This document shows, piece by piece, positions 53,226-61,370 of a DNA stretch of 64,000 bases. Below the pieces are notes generated by a model. That model did not search any database. It had not been told where the DNA came from and saw nothing but the letters and a program-made list of their open reading frames with translations. A program made the translations under genes and the position numbers. Numbering within the stretch: the stretch's first letter is position 1; each line of letters opens with the position of its first letter. The stretch covers positions 2,356,001 through 2,420,000 of the forward strand of contig NZ_CP044549.1 of NCBI RefSeq assembly GCF_009859475.1. Direction: 5' to 3'. The DNA comes from Hydrogenophaga sp. BPS33. GTDB taxonomy: Bacteria > Pseudomonadota > Gammaproteobacteria > Burkholderiales > Burkholderiaceae_C.

Positions 53226-54515
53226 ATGACATCCGCGCTGGTATTTCGCAGTGGCGCTGCGGCCGTGCTGCCGCTCGCGCAAGACCTCCAGGCCATCGGC
53301 ATCGAGGTGCTCGCGCAGGAGGACGGCTGCAGCAAACTGGTGCAAGCGGCCGTGCGCCATGCACCAGATGTGGTGATTGGCGAGGTGTCCACGCCCGGCG
53401 ATGGCTTGTTCAAGGCGACCCAGGCCCTGGCCGACACGGCGCCCTGTCCGGTGATCGTGTTCACCGCCGACATCGACGCAGGCCGCATCGAGCAAGCCGT
53501 GGGCGCAGGCATCCACGCCTACGTGGTCCAGGGCTATGGCGCGCAGCGCTTGCGCCCGCTCATCCATCTGGCGCAGGCGCGCTTTCGGCAAGAGCAGGCC
53601 CTGCAGGCGCAACTGCGCGACGTGTCCCAACGCTTCGAGGAACGCAAGTCGGTCGAGCGCGCCAAGGGCATCCTCATGCGCGCGCGGCAGCTCACCGACG
53701 ACGAAGCCTTTCAGGTGTTGCGGACCGCCTCCATGCACAGCAACCAGCGGCTGGGGCAGGTGTCCGAGCACATCATCCAGTCGGCCCATTTCGCTGAAGG
53801 CGTGAACCGGGCCGGGCAGTTGCGCATGCTGTCGCAACGCGTGGTCAAGCTCTACCTGCTGCGCCTGGCCGAGGTGCAGGCCCGCACGCAGGACGCCTTG
53901 CTCGACGCTTCGATCCAGCGTGTCGACGCCAACATTGCCCAGCTCGACAAGACTTTGTCGGCCGCCACCTTTGGTGACCTGCTGGCCCAGGTGGTGGCCA
54001 CCTGGCAGCGCCTCAAACCCGCGCTCAAGGGCAAGCCCGCGGCGGGGCAACTGGCCACGGTGGACGCGCTGGCCGAACGCCTGCTGCAGGAGGCCGAGCG
54101 CCTCACCTCGGGCCTGGAGAGCGCGGGTGCCGCGCCGCCGCTGAAAGTGCTCAACGTTGCTGGGCGCCAGCGCATGCTGTCGCAGCGCTTCGCCAAGGGC
54201 GCGCTGATGGCGCTGCTGGAGCCCGCCACACCCACCGGTGAAGCCGCCATGACGCTGGCGCAGCGCGAGTTCGAAGCCGGTCTGGCGCTGCTCCAGGGCC
54301 TGCCCTTGTCCACGCCTGAGATCCGCCAGACGCTCGACGCCGCGGCGCGCGAATGGGCGTTGCTGGTCGCTGGTGCCACGCACTTGCAGCGGCCCGCCGG
54401 GCGCGACCGGCTGCTGCGGCTGGAAGGCCTGGCCAGTGCCAGCGAGAACCTGCTCGAAGGGTTTGAGCAACTCTCGGCGCATTACGAGCGCAGCATGCAA
54501 ATGCTGATGGGGTGA
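53226..54515 (+). CDS. Pseudo-receiver/ANTAR/PilJ fusion, nitrate-responsive antiterminator candidate
   Basis: A 429-aa NasT-like protein with an unusual extension. Residues 1-125 form a receiver-like domain in which the phospho-acceptor Asp is replaced (VVIGEVSTPG) and the conserved Lys by Gln (AYVVQGY), so phosphorylation is unlikely. Residues about 130-190 are an ANTAR RNA-binding domain (RKSVERAKGILMRARQLTDDEAF). The C-terminal 230 residues hold two PilJ/NarX-type P-box motifs (VNRAGQLRMLSQRVVKLY and LNVAGRQRMLSQRFAKG), the kind that binds nitrate or nitrite in NarX. It may therefore sense nitrate itself and act on nirB, narK or nrtA leaders. Divergent from nirB; the kinase/phosphatase gene follows after 47 bases. 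Confidence 0.85.
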   Translation: MTSALVFRSGAAAVLPLAQDLQAIGIEVLAQEDGCSKLVQAAVRHAPDVVIGEVSTPGDGLFKATQALADTAPCPVIVFTADIDAGRIEQAVGAGIHAYVVQGYGAQRLRPLIHLAQARFRQEQALQAQLRDVSQRFEERKSVERAKGILMRARQLTDDEAFQVLRTASMHSNQRLGQVSEHIIQSAHFAEGVNRAGQLRMLSQRVVKLYLLRLAEVQARTQDALLDASIQRVDANIAQLDKTLSAATFGDLLAQVVATWQRLKPALKGKPAAGQLATVDALAERLLQEAERLTSGLESAGAAPPLKVLNVAGRQRMLSQRFAKGALMALLEPATPTGEAAMTLAQREFEAGLALLQGLPLSTPEIRQTLDAAAREWALLVAGATHLQRPAGRDRLLRLEGLASASENLLEGFEQLSAHYERSMQMLMG

Positions 54516-54562
54516 TCGAGGGCCTGCACCAAGTTGGGCCCTTTTCTTGCTTGGGTTGGTGC

Positions 54563-56320
54563 ATGGCTTTTGACATCGACATCGGCTTCGCCTGTCAGGC
54601 GGGGCGCAAGGACCACAACGAAGATTTCTGCGCGGCCATGCTGCCGCCCGGCGGGCAGGAAGACATGGGCTCGATCGTGGCCGTCGCCGATGGCGTGAGC
54701 ACCGGCGGCATGGGGCGCGAGGCGGCGCAGACCACCGTCACCAGTCTGGTGCGCGACTACCACAGCACGCCCGAAACCTGGGACACCACCGTGGCGCTGG
54801 ACCGCATCATTGGCGCGCAGAACGCGTGGCTGAGCGGGCTCAACCGCAGCCGCCAGCCGGCCATGGGCCTGACCACGCTCACCGCACTGGTGCTGCGCGG
54901 CCAGTCCTACACGCTGGCGCACGTGGGCGATTCGCGCTGCTACCTGCTGCGCGAAGGCCAGACGCTGCGGCTTACGCATGACCACGTGGTCCCCCACCCC
55001 GACATGCAGCACCAGCTGCTGCGCGCCGTGGGCCTGGAAGACCACCTCGTGGTCGACTACGTGCAAGGCGACTTGCAGGTGGGCGACACCTTCGTGTTGC
55101 TGACCGACGGTGTGCACGGCAAGTTGCTCGATCGCCATCTGGCGGTGTGCGCCGATTCCGCCGTGGCTGCGCAAGACGCCTGCGAGCGATTGGCCAGCGC
55201 CGCTCTGGCCGCTGGCAGCGACGACAACCTCACCGCCATGGTGGTGCGTGTGCGCGGCCTGCTGGCCCCCAATCTGGAAGACGCCAGCCGCGCGGCCGAG
55301 GTGCTGCCGATGGCGCCGCGCCTCAAGGTGGGCGAGCAGATCGACGGTTTCGTGGTGACCGCACCGGTGGCCGACAACGGCATCAACCTGCTCTACCAGG
55401 TGCGCGACCCGGCCACGCAGACGCTCTACGCGCTCAAGACGCTGCACCCCGCGCGCGCGCACGACCCGGGCGAGCGCGCCATGCTGGCGCACGAAGCCTG
55501 GTTGTCGCGGCGCATGCAGTCCTCGCGCGCGGCCGACAACCTCGTGGGCCTGCACCACAGCCTGCCCAATGGCCAGACGCGCAGCGCGTATTACCTGCTG
55601 TACGACTGGCACGGGGGCGAGACCCTGCAGCAACTGCTGGACCGCTCGCAACGCTTGGCGCCTGGCCAGGCGGTGCAGATTGCCATGCAGGCCTTGCGGG
55701 TGCTCGGCCGCATGCACCGCCAGGGCGTGATCCACCGTGACATCAAGCCCGCCAACCTGCACCAGGGCGACGATGGCGTGCTGCGCGTGCTCGACCTCGG
55801 CGTGGCCCTGAGCGGGCGCGAGCCCGAGAGCATGCGCCGCCTGCATGCCGGCACGCCGAGCTATGTGAACCCCGAGCAGTGGGGCTACAACAGCCGCGCG
55901 CCCTCGGGCAGCGCCGACGCCCACGCCCAGGCCTTGCCCGACGCCGGCAGCGACCTGTTCGCGCTGGGCGTCACGCTCTACCAGTTGCTCACCGGCCGCC
56001 TGCCGTACGGCGAGGTGCTGCCTTACCAGGTGGGGCGCTATTACCGCGACCCGACACCACCGAGCCGGCACAACCCCGAGGTGCCGATCTGGCTCGACCA
56101 CGTGGTGCAGAAGGCGGTGGCGCGGGAGCGGTCGCAGCGCTTCGAAACCGCCGAGGAGTTTCTGCTGGCGCTGGAGCGCGGTGCATCGCGCCCGCTGACG
56201 GTGCCGCCGGCATCGGCGCTGTTGCAGCGCGACCCGACGATGGTGTGGAAGCTGTTGCTGGGGATCAGCGTGTTGTTCAATCTGTTGTTGATCTACTGGC
56301 TGTTGTTCCTGCCCACGTAA
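54563..56320 (+). CDS. Bifunctional PP2C phosphatase/Ser-Thr protein kinase, membrane-anchored
   Basis: A 585-aa fusion. The N-terminal PP2C domain (about 1-245) has DHNEDF, VADGVSTGG, AHVGDSRCYLL and GSDDNLTAMVV. The kinase domain (about 265-545) has ALKTL (Lys), HRDIKPANL (catalytic loop) and VLDLG in place of DFG, then GTPSYVNPEQ. A single C-terminal helix (KLLLGISVLFNLLLIYWLLF) anchors it facing the cytoplasm. The same fused gene is found beside nasA/nirBD in Pseudomonas aeruginosa (near PA1779-PA1786), so a role in nitrate assimilation is likely, but its target is unknown. Confidence 0.92.
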   Translation: MAFDIDIGFACQAGRKDHNEDFCAAMLPPGGQEDMGSIVAVADGVSTGGMGREAAQTTVTSLVRDYHSTPETWDTTVALDRIIGAQNAWLSGLNRSRQPAMGLTTLTALVLRGQSYTLAHVGDSRCYLLREGQTLRLTHDHVVPHPDMQHQLLRAVGLEDHLVVDYVQGDLQVGDTFVLLTDGVHGKLLDRHLAVCADSAVAAQDACERLASAALAAGSDDNLTAMVVRVRGLLAPNLEDASRAAEVLPMAPRLKVGEQIDGFVVTAPVADNGINLLYQVRDPATQTLYALKTLHPARAHDPGERAMLAHEAWLSRRMQSSRAADNLVGLHHSLPNGQTRSAYYLLYDWHGGETLQQLLDRSQRLAPGQAVQIAMQALRVLGRMHRQGVIHRDIKPANLHQGDDGVLRVLDLGVALSGREPESMRRLHAGTPSYVNPEQWGYNSRAPSGSADAHAQALPDAGSDLFALGVTLYQLLTGRLPYGEVLPYQVGRYYRDPTPPSRHNPEVPIWLDHVVQKAVARERSQRFETAEEFLLALERGASRPLTVPPASALLQRDPTMVWKLLLGISVLFNLLLIYWLLFLPT

Positions 56321-56372
56321 AGGTCACACGGCGCGTGCACGCCCCCCTTTTTAGTTACGGCACGCTGCGCTT

Positions 56373-56459
56373 AACTTTGCTGCGCAAAGTTAGCCTCCAC
56401 TGAAAGTGAGGCACAACGCTGCGCGTTGCAACGGCTGCGCCGTTCACGCGCTGCGCGCG
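56373..56459. repeat. Series of four hairpins sharing the loop CTGCG
   Basis: Four perfect inverted repeats with the same 5-base loop CTGCG follow one another: AACTTTG/CAAAGTT (56373-56391), CAACG/CGTTG (56414-56428), AACGG/CCGTT (56430-56444) and CGCG/CGCG (56447-56459). They lie between the convergent kinase and narK genes, the last inside the narK 3' end. A fifth imperfect stem (CCTCCACT/AGTG-AGG) lies at 56394-56411. Confidence 0.7.
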
Positions 56460-57658
56460 CGGCCTCCCTTTTCCGCCCAGGTCCGTGTCCAGCGCAACTG
56501 CATGAACCGCATCATCCCCAGCGCGCACAAAGCGAGCACTGCGAACAGCGCGAAACCCCAGAAGTAGGTGCCGGTGTATTGCCGCGACAGGCCCATCGCA
56601 TTGGGCACCAGGCCACCGCCAAGGGCGCCGATCTCGCCGATCATGGAGCCCGCCACGGCCGTGGTGAGCGGCCAGCGCAAAGGCACCAGCTGGAACAGCG
56701 CGCCATTGCCCGCGCCCAGCGCGGCGAAGCACAGCATCATCAGCAAGGTGGTGACCACCAGTGAACCACCGGCCAGGCCGCAAGCCAGGAGCGTGACCGA
56801 GACGATCACGAGCACGGCCGTCAAGGTGTTGATGCCGCCCCAGTGGTCCGAAATCCAGCCACCGAAGATGCGCAGCGCCGCGCCCATGAAGGCCGCCAGC
56901 ATGGTGAGCTGGCCGGCCTGCACCTTGCTCACGCCGAACTGGTCGTAGTAGTAGCTCGGCAAGAAGGTGGTGAGGCCGATGAAGCCGCCGAAGGTGATGG
57001 CGTAGATGGCGCTGAAGGCCCAGCCGTCTTTCTCGAACAGACAGGCCGCGTGCTCGCGCAAGCCAGCGTGCTTGTCCACGTCGTCGGGTTCGCGCGCGAA
57101 CACGACCATGACCAGCACCGGCACCAGTAGACCGATGGCCGCCATGCCGTACACCGACTGCCAGCCATAGGCCTGCGCCAGCTGCGGTGCGAACAACGCC
57201 GACAGCGAAGTGCCGACATTGCCGGCGCCCACCAGACCCATGGCCAGCCCTTTGTAGCGCGCTGGAAAAGAACCCGAGCCGAGCGACAGCGCCACACCGA
57301 AACTCGCGCCTGCAATGCCCAGCAGCACGCCCATGGCCAGCAAGTCGTTGAACGTGTCGACGAAGAAGTAGCCGAACAGCAGCGCGATGGCGATGCCGCT
57401 CATTTCCACCAGTGTGGCGTTCTTGCGGCCAATGTATTGCGCGAGCACGCCGAGCGGAAAACGCATGAGCGCGCCAGCGAAGATCGGCACCGACAGCATG
57501 AGACCGAGCTGCGCCGGGCTCAGGCTGAGCGCGTCCTTGATGAAGGGCGCCATCGCGCCATTGGTCACCCACACGCCGCAGCAGTAGGTGAAGTAGATGA
57601 AGGACGCCAGCAGCGTGGGACTGTGACCGGCTTTCAGGAACGAACGGAATCCCGCCAT
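56444..57658 (-). CDS. narK: NarK-type nitrate/nitrite MFS transporter
   Basis: A 404-aa, 12-helix transporter of the nitrate-nitrite porter family. The two nitrate signature motifs appear as GNVGTSLSALFAP-like (LVGAGNVGTS) and GAGNGALFQLVP; Arg in helix 2 (MRFPLG) and helix 8 (LRIFGGWISD) match the substrate-binding arginines. It should import nitrate for NasA. Its own sigma-54 promoter lies 155 bases upstream, and its leader starts with a hexaloop hairpin. Confidence 0.92.
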   Translation of the reverse strand: MAGFRSFLKAGHSPTLLASFIYFTYCCGVWVTNGAMAPFIKDALSLSPAQLGLMLSVPIFAGALMRFPLGVLAQYIGRKNATLVEMSGIAIALLFGYFFVDTFNDLLAMGVLLGIAGASFGVALSLGSGSFPARYKGLAMGLVGAGNVGTSLSALFAPQLAQAYGWQSVYGMAAIGLLVPVLVMVVFAREPDDVDKHAGLREHAACLFEKDGWAFSAIYAITFGGFIGLTTFLPSYYYDQFGVSKVQAGQLTMLAAFMGAALRIFGGWISDHWGGINTLTAVLVIVSVTLLACGLAGGSLVVTTLLMMLCFAALGAGNGALFQLVPLRWPLTTAVAGSMIGEIGALGGGLVPNAMGLSRQYTGTYFWGFALFAVLALCALGMMRFMQLRWTRTWAEKGGRARSA

Positions 57659-57777
57659 GAGATGGACCTTGGAGAGTGGGGTGTGGGATGGGGCGCTCGC
57701 ACGAACGCACCGATCCGGGCGGCCGGTGGGTGAGAGCGTGCACGGGCTGCCCCAGAAAAGGGCAGGTGCGCATGTGC

Positions 57778-57801
57778 GGCAAGGCCATCGTCAGCCTTGC
57801 C
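57778..57801 (-). promoter_or_regulatory. narK leader hairpin, ANTAR-like hexaloop
   Basis: GGCAAGGC pairs with GCCTTGCC, and a U-G pair closes the loop GACGAT. It begins at the predicted +1. The loop is almost the same as that of nirB hairpin 1 (GACGAA). No second hexaloop or T-run terminator was found before the narK start. Confidence 0.5.
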
Positions 57802-57813
57802 ATCCCATTCGAC

Positions 57814-57828
57814 GCAATATCCATGCCC
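57814..57828 (-). promoter_or_regulatory. narK sigma-54 promoter (GGGCATGGATATTGC)
   Basis: GG-N10-GC spacing and an exact TTGC; the -24 hexamer GGGCAT has two mismatches to TGGCAC. Predicted start near 57802, right at the leader hairpin. Confidence 0.6.
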
Positions 57829-57886
57829 AAACCGGATGTGCCGGCGGGCGTGTCCTTCGGGAGCCTGTGGGCAGAGAACGTGTGGC

Positions 57887-58747
57887 TCAGGCCTTCATCG
57901 CCACCGGTGTGTCGTGCGCCGAAGCGGGGGACGCTGCGCGGCTCGGCGCGATCAGCTCGATCTTGCGCTGCTTCTCGTAGAGGAAGGTCAGGATCTCCTG
58001 GCGGCAGTGGTTGTACGCCGGGTCTTCGGCCAAGGCGATGCGGTTGCGCGGCCGGGCCAGCGGCACGTCCAGGATCTGTCCGATCGTGGCCGCGGGCCCA
58101 TTGGTCATCATCACCACGCGGTCCGACAGCAGCACCGCTTCGTCCACGTCGTGCGTGATCATCAACACCGTGTTGCCGAGTTCGCCCTGGATGCGGATCA
58201 CCTCGTCCTGCAGGTGGGCGCGGGTGAGCGCGTCCAGCGCGCCAAAGGGCTCGTCCAGCAACAGCACCTTGGGCTCCATGGCCAAGGCGCGTGCGATGCC
58301 CACGCGCTGCTTCATGCCGCCGGAGATCTCCGAAGGCAGGCGGTGCAGCGCGTGCGACATGTTGACCATGTTCAGGTTGTGCAGGATCCACTCCTTGCGC
58401 TGCGCTGGCGTCTTGCTCTGGCGGAAGATCTTGTCCACCGCGAGTTCGACGTTCTGGTACACGGTGAGCCAGGGCAGCAGCGAATGGTTCTGGAACACCA
58501 CCGCGCGGTCGGGTCCGGGTGCGTTGACTTCGCGCCCGTCGACGATGACGCCGCCGGTGGTGGCGCGCAGCAGGCCGGCCACGATGTTGAGCACCGTGGA
58601 CTTGCCACAGCCCGAGTGACCGATGAGCGAGATGAATTCGCCGCGCCGGACCTGCAGGTCGATGTCCTTGAGCACCGGGTTGATGGCGCCGTTGTTGCCT
58701 TTGAAGGTCATGTCGACCTGGGAGATGCTGAGGTAACCGTGGGTCAT
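57887..58747 (-). CDS. nrtD: Nitrate ABC transporter ATP-binding protein
   Basis: A 286-aa ATPase of the nitrate/sulfonate/taurine group. Walker A GHSGCGKST, Q-loop VFQNHSLLPW, signature SGGMKQRVGIARAL, Walker B LLLDEPFGALD and H-loop THDVDE are intact. No C-terminal binding-protein domain is fused, so it is NrtD/NasD-like. It lies 25 bases after the permease gene. Confidence 0.92.
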   Translation of the reverse strand: MTHGYLSISQVDMTFKGNNGAINPVLKDIDLQVRRGEFISLIGHSGCGKSTVLNIVAGLLRATTGGVIVDGREVNAPGPDRAVVFQNHSLLPWLTVYQNVELAVDKIFRQSKTPAQRKEWILHNLNMVNMSHALHRLPSEISGGMKQRVGIARALAMEPKVLLLDEPFGALDALTRAHLQDEVIRIQGELGNTVLMITHDVDEAVLLSDRVVMMTNGPAATIGQILDVPLARPRNRIALAEDPAYNHCRQEILTFLYEKQRKIELIAPSRAASPASAHDTPVAMKA

Positions 58748-58772
58748 GATGGGCTCCTGATGCGAAGGATGT

Positions 58773-59639
58773 TCAAGTGGCGGTGGTGCCTCGCGTGACC
58801 GCGCGGCCGATCCAGGCGACCACGCGGTCCAGCAGGAAGCCGATGAGGCCGACGTAGACGAGCGCCAGGATGATGTCGCTGATGCGCGAGGAGTTCCACG
58901 CGTCCCAGATGAAGAAGCCGATGCCCACGCCCCCGATCAGCATCTCTGCGGCGATGATGGCCAGCCAGGACAGCCCCACGCCGATGCGCAGGCCCGAGAA
59001 GATGAATGGCGCGGCTGCCGGCAGCATGATCTTCACGAAGTACTCGACCCCGTTGAGCTGGACCACCCGTGCAACGTTGCGGTAGTCCTCGGGTATGTTG
59101 CGGATGCCGATGGAGGTGTTGATGATGATCGGCCAGATCGAGGTGATGAAGATGACGAAGATGGCCGAGGGGTTGCCGTCCTGGAAGCCAGCCAGCGAGA
59201 TCGGTAGCCAGGCCAGCGGCGGCACGGTGCGCAGCACCTGGAAGAGGGGGTCGAGGCCGCGCAACGCCCATGTGGACTGACCCACCAGCACCCCCAGGCT
59301 CACCCCCACGATCACCGCCAGCGAATAGCCGTACGCCACCCGCTGCAGACTGGCCAACAGTTGCCAGGCCACGCCAACGTCGTTGCCGCCGTTGTCGTAG
59401 AACGGATGCACGATCAATTCCCAGGTGTCCTTGACCACCTGGGTGGGCGGGGGAAGCGCGGCGCCGGGACGCGAGCCGACCAGCTCCCAGATCAGCAGCA
59501 GCACGCCGATGATCACCAGGGGCGGCAGCACATGCGAGCTGAAGACGTGAAGGGTGGACTTCAGCCACTGGGGGAACGAGGGCGGCGTCGATGCGCTCGC
59601 CTGCCGGATCGGTGTGATGGTCTCGGTGCTGCTGTTCAT
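58773..59639 (-). CDS. nrtB: Nitrate ABC transporter permease
   Basis: A 288-aa inner-membrane permease with six helices. The cytoplasmic EAA-like loop is at AAEMLIGGVGIGFFIWDAWN, preceded by FQVLRTVPPLAWLPISLAGF, both typical for NrtB. The second gene of nrtA-nrtB-nrtD. Confidence 0.93.
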   Translation of the reverse strand: MNSSTETITPIRQASASTPPSFPQWLKSTLHVFSSHVLPPLVIIGVLLLIWELVGSRPGAALPPPTQVVKDTWELIVHPFYDNGGNDVGVAWQLLASLQRVAYGYSLAVIVGVSLGVLVGQSTWALRGLDPLFQVLRTVPPLAWLPISLAGFQDGNPSAIFVIFITSIWPIIINTSIGIRNIPEDYRNVARVVQLNGVEYFVKIMLPAAAPFIFSGLRIGVGLSWLAIIAAEMLIGGVGIGFFIWDAWNSSRISDIILALVYVGLIGFLLDRVVAWIGRAVTRGTTAT

Positions 59640-59681
59640 GCGGAACTCCGTCGGGGGGGCGTTTGGACGTGCGGACTGCGC

Positions 59682-60989
59682 TCAGGCGGCCTTGATGTAC
59701 TTGATGGGCAGGCTGTCGAGGTACTTCTTCGGGTTGGCCGGGTCGAACACCTTGCCGTCGAAGAATTTCTCCACGCCGCGCGAGGTGGACGTGGGAATGT
59801 CCTTGGCGGCCACGCCCAGCTCCTTGGCGGCGGCGCGCCACAGGTCTTCGCGATTGACCTTGGCGATGAGGGCCTTGGTGTCCAGGGTCGTGGGCAGATA
59901 GCCCCAGCGCTGGTTCTCGGTCAGGAACCACAGGTCGTGGCTCTGGAACGGGTAGCTCGCCTGGTCCTTCCAGAAGCGCATCTGGAATTTGCTGTTGGCT
60001 TCGATGCGGCCGGTGCCGTAGTCGAAGTCGCCCTTGACGCGGTCGATCACGTCGGCCACGGGTGCGTTGATCCAGCGACGGCGCGAGCAGATCTCGGCCA
60101 CCTCGGCGCGGTTGGCCGGGTCTTCGCACCACATCTGCGCTTCCATCACGGCCTTGAGCAGTGCCTTGGTGGCATTGGGGTTGGCCTGTACCCAGTCGGC
60201 GCGCATCGCGAACGCCTTCTCCGGGTGGTTCATCCACAGCTCGCTGGTGGTGATGGCCGTGTAGCCGATCTTCTGGTTGATCAGCTGGCGGTTCCAGGGC
60301 TCGCATACACAGAAGGTGTCCATGCTGCCGACCTTCATGTTGGCCACCATTTGCGCGGGAGGCACCACGATGGTGGTGATGTCCTTGTTCGGGTCGATGC
60401 CGCCAGCGGACATCCAGTAGCGGATCCACAGGTCGTGCGTGCCACCGGGGAAGGTCATGGCCGCATTCACCGGCTTGCCGGTCTTCACGCGCTTGGCGAT
60501 CAGCGCCTTGCCGAACGCCTTGGTGTCGGCGCCCACCTTGAGATCGGCGTATTCCGAGCCTACGGAGATGCCCTGGCCGCCCAGGTTCAGGCGGGCCAGG
60601 ATGTTCATCGGCACCGGCACGTTGTTGGCCGTTACCGCGCCGGTGGTGATGAGGTAGGGCATGGGCGTGAGGATGTGGCCGCCGTCGATGCCGCCCCTGG
60701 CCGACCCCAGCACCAGGTTGTCGCGCGTGGTACCCCAGGAGGATTGTTTGAGCACCTCGACCTCGGTCATGCCGTGCTTCTTGAAGAGCCCCTTTTCATC
60801 GGCGACGAACAGGGGTGCGGCGTCGGTCAAAGCGATGAAGCCGAGCTTGGCCGCCTTGGTTTCCAGCGCCGTCGAGGCCTGCACGCGGGTGCTCCACAGG
60901 CTGCCGGTCAGGGCGGCGGCGCCCAGCGCTGACGATTTCTGGAGCAAGGCGCGGCGGGACGTGTTGGCGTTGGCGGAAGCGTTTTTCAT
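59682..60989 (-). CDS. nrtA: Nitrate ABC transporter substrate-binding protein
   Basis: A 435-aa periplasmic binding protein. A twin-arginine signal (SRRALLQKSSALGAAALTG) leads into the NrtA fold: KLGFIALTDAAPLFVADEKGLFKKHGM, SSWGTTRDNLVLGSARGGIDGGHIL, CVCEPWNRQLI. Because of the Tat signal it is a transporter component and not a cytoplasmic NasS-type sensor. It is preceded by a leader with a dual-hexaloop ANTAR motif and terminator, a sigma-54 promoter and an NtrC-like site. Confidence 0.93.
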   Translation of the reverse strand: MKNASANANTSRRALLQKSSALGAAALTGSLWSTRVQASTALETKAAKLGFIALTDAAPLFVADEKGLFKKHGMTEVEVLKQSSWGTTRDNLVLGSARGGIDGGHILTPMPYLITTGAVTANNVPVPMNILARLNLGGQGISVGSEYADLKVGADTKAFGKALIAKRVKTGKPVNAAMTFPGGTHDLWIRYWMSAGGIDPNKDITTIVVPPAQMVANMKVGSMDTFCVCEPWNRQLINQKIGYTAITTSELWMNHPEKAFAMRADWVQANPNATKALLKAVMEAQMWCEDPANRAEVAEICSRRRWINAPVADVIDRVKGDFDYGTGRIEANSKFQMRFWKDQASYPFQSHDLWFLTENQRWGYLPTTLDTKALIAKVNREDLWRAAAKELGVAAKDIPTSTSRGVEKFFDGKVFDPANPKKYLDSLPIKYIKAA

Positions 60990-61055
60990 GGCAAGACTCC
61001 TATGGGGCGAGAAAGGACGAAACACAAAGACAGACAGAGCGCGAGTGCCGGACCC

Positions 61056-61115
61056 CAAAACAAAAACGGCGCCCATCGCATTCCGGGCCGAAACCAGGAG
61101 CGCAATGGACGCCGT
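61056..61115 (-). terminator. nrtA leader terminator (attenuator)
   Basis: On the nrtA transcript ACGGCGTCCATTGC pairs with GCGATGGGCGCCGT (with G-U pairs), followed by TTTTTGTTTT. The 5' arm contains half of the second hexaloop hairpin, so the two structures exclude each other. Confidence 0.8.
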
Positions 61116-61161
61116 TGTCCGTGTCTGGGGAGACGGCAGGCCCGACCGCCATTGGTCGGGC
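61107..61161 (-). promoter_or_regulatory. Dual-hexaloop ANTAR target in the nrtA leader
   Basis: Hairpin 1 (61140-61161) pairs GCCCGACC with GGTCGGGC around the hexaloop AATGGC. Hairpin 2 (61107-61120) pairs GGAC with GTCC around AACGGC. Both loops have A1 and G4, as in described ANTAR-binding RNAs. Hairpin 2 overlaps the 5' arm of the terminator, so binding of an ANTAR protein would allow read-through into nrtA. Confidence 0.8.
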
Positions 61162-61179
61162 TTGCATGCCCATCCTTAA

Positions 61180-61194
61180 GCAGTTCGCGTGCCA
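61180..61194 (-). promoter_or_regulatory. nrtA sigma-54 promoter (TGGCACGCGAACTGC)
   Basis: Nine of ten defined positions match TGGCAC-N5-TTGC, with GG-N10-GC spacing. Predicted start near 61168, just before hairpin 1. Confidence 0.75.
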
Positions 61195-61326
61195 GCCCGG
61201 CTCATGAAAACGCCGGCACTGGCAAGTGGTTGATTCCAAAAGAAAACACGTGCGCGGCCTGCGCGAAAGCCTGTGCTGCGGCGCGCATCCGGGAGCGGTT
61301 CAAACTGGTGCACGCGCAGGTGTCGG

Positions 61327-61341
61327 GCACACAATTTGTGC
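61327..61341. promoter_or_regulatory. NtrC-like binding site (GCAC-N7-GTGC)
   Basis: The palindrome GCACACAATTTGTGC fits the NtrC consensus GCAC-N7-GTGC and lies about 133 bases before the -24 element of nrtA, a normal enhancer distance. Confidence 0.65.
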
Positions 61342-61370
61342 GGCGCAACATGGGTTGCTGGCCGGCGGGT

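Larger units (their letters stand above)
60990..61370. other. nrtA control region
   Basis: 381 bp without a gene between nrtA and the NIT-ANTAR regulator. In nrtA direction it holds an NtrC-like palindrome (61327-61341), a sigma-54 promoter (61180-61194), a dual-hexaloop leader and a Rho-independent terminator (61056-61161). Another 66 bases follow to the nrtA ATG. Confidence 0.75.

Noticed and set aside
57659..57777. Second ANTAR hexaloop or terminator in the narK leader
   Set aside because: A CTGCCC/GGGCAG stem exists at about 57751-57769, but its loop does not fit RAYGRN and no T-run follows.
59682..60989. NasS-type cytoplasmic nitrate sensor instead of NrtA
   Set aside because: The protein has a twin-arginine signal and is the first gene of a transporter operon with permease and ATPase, so it is the periplasmic binding protein.
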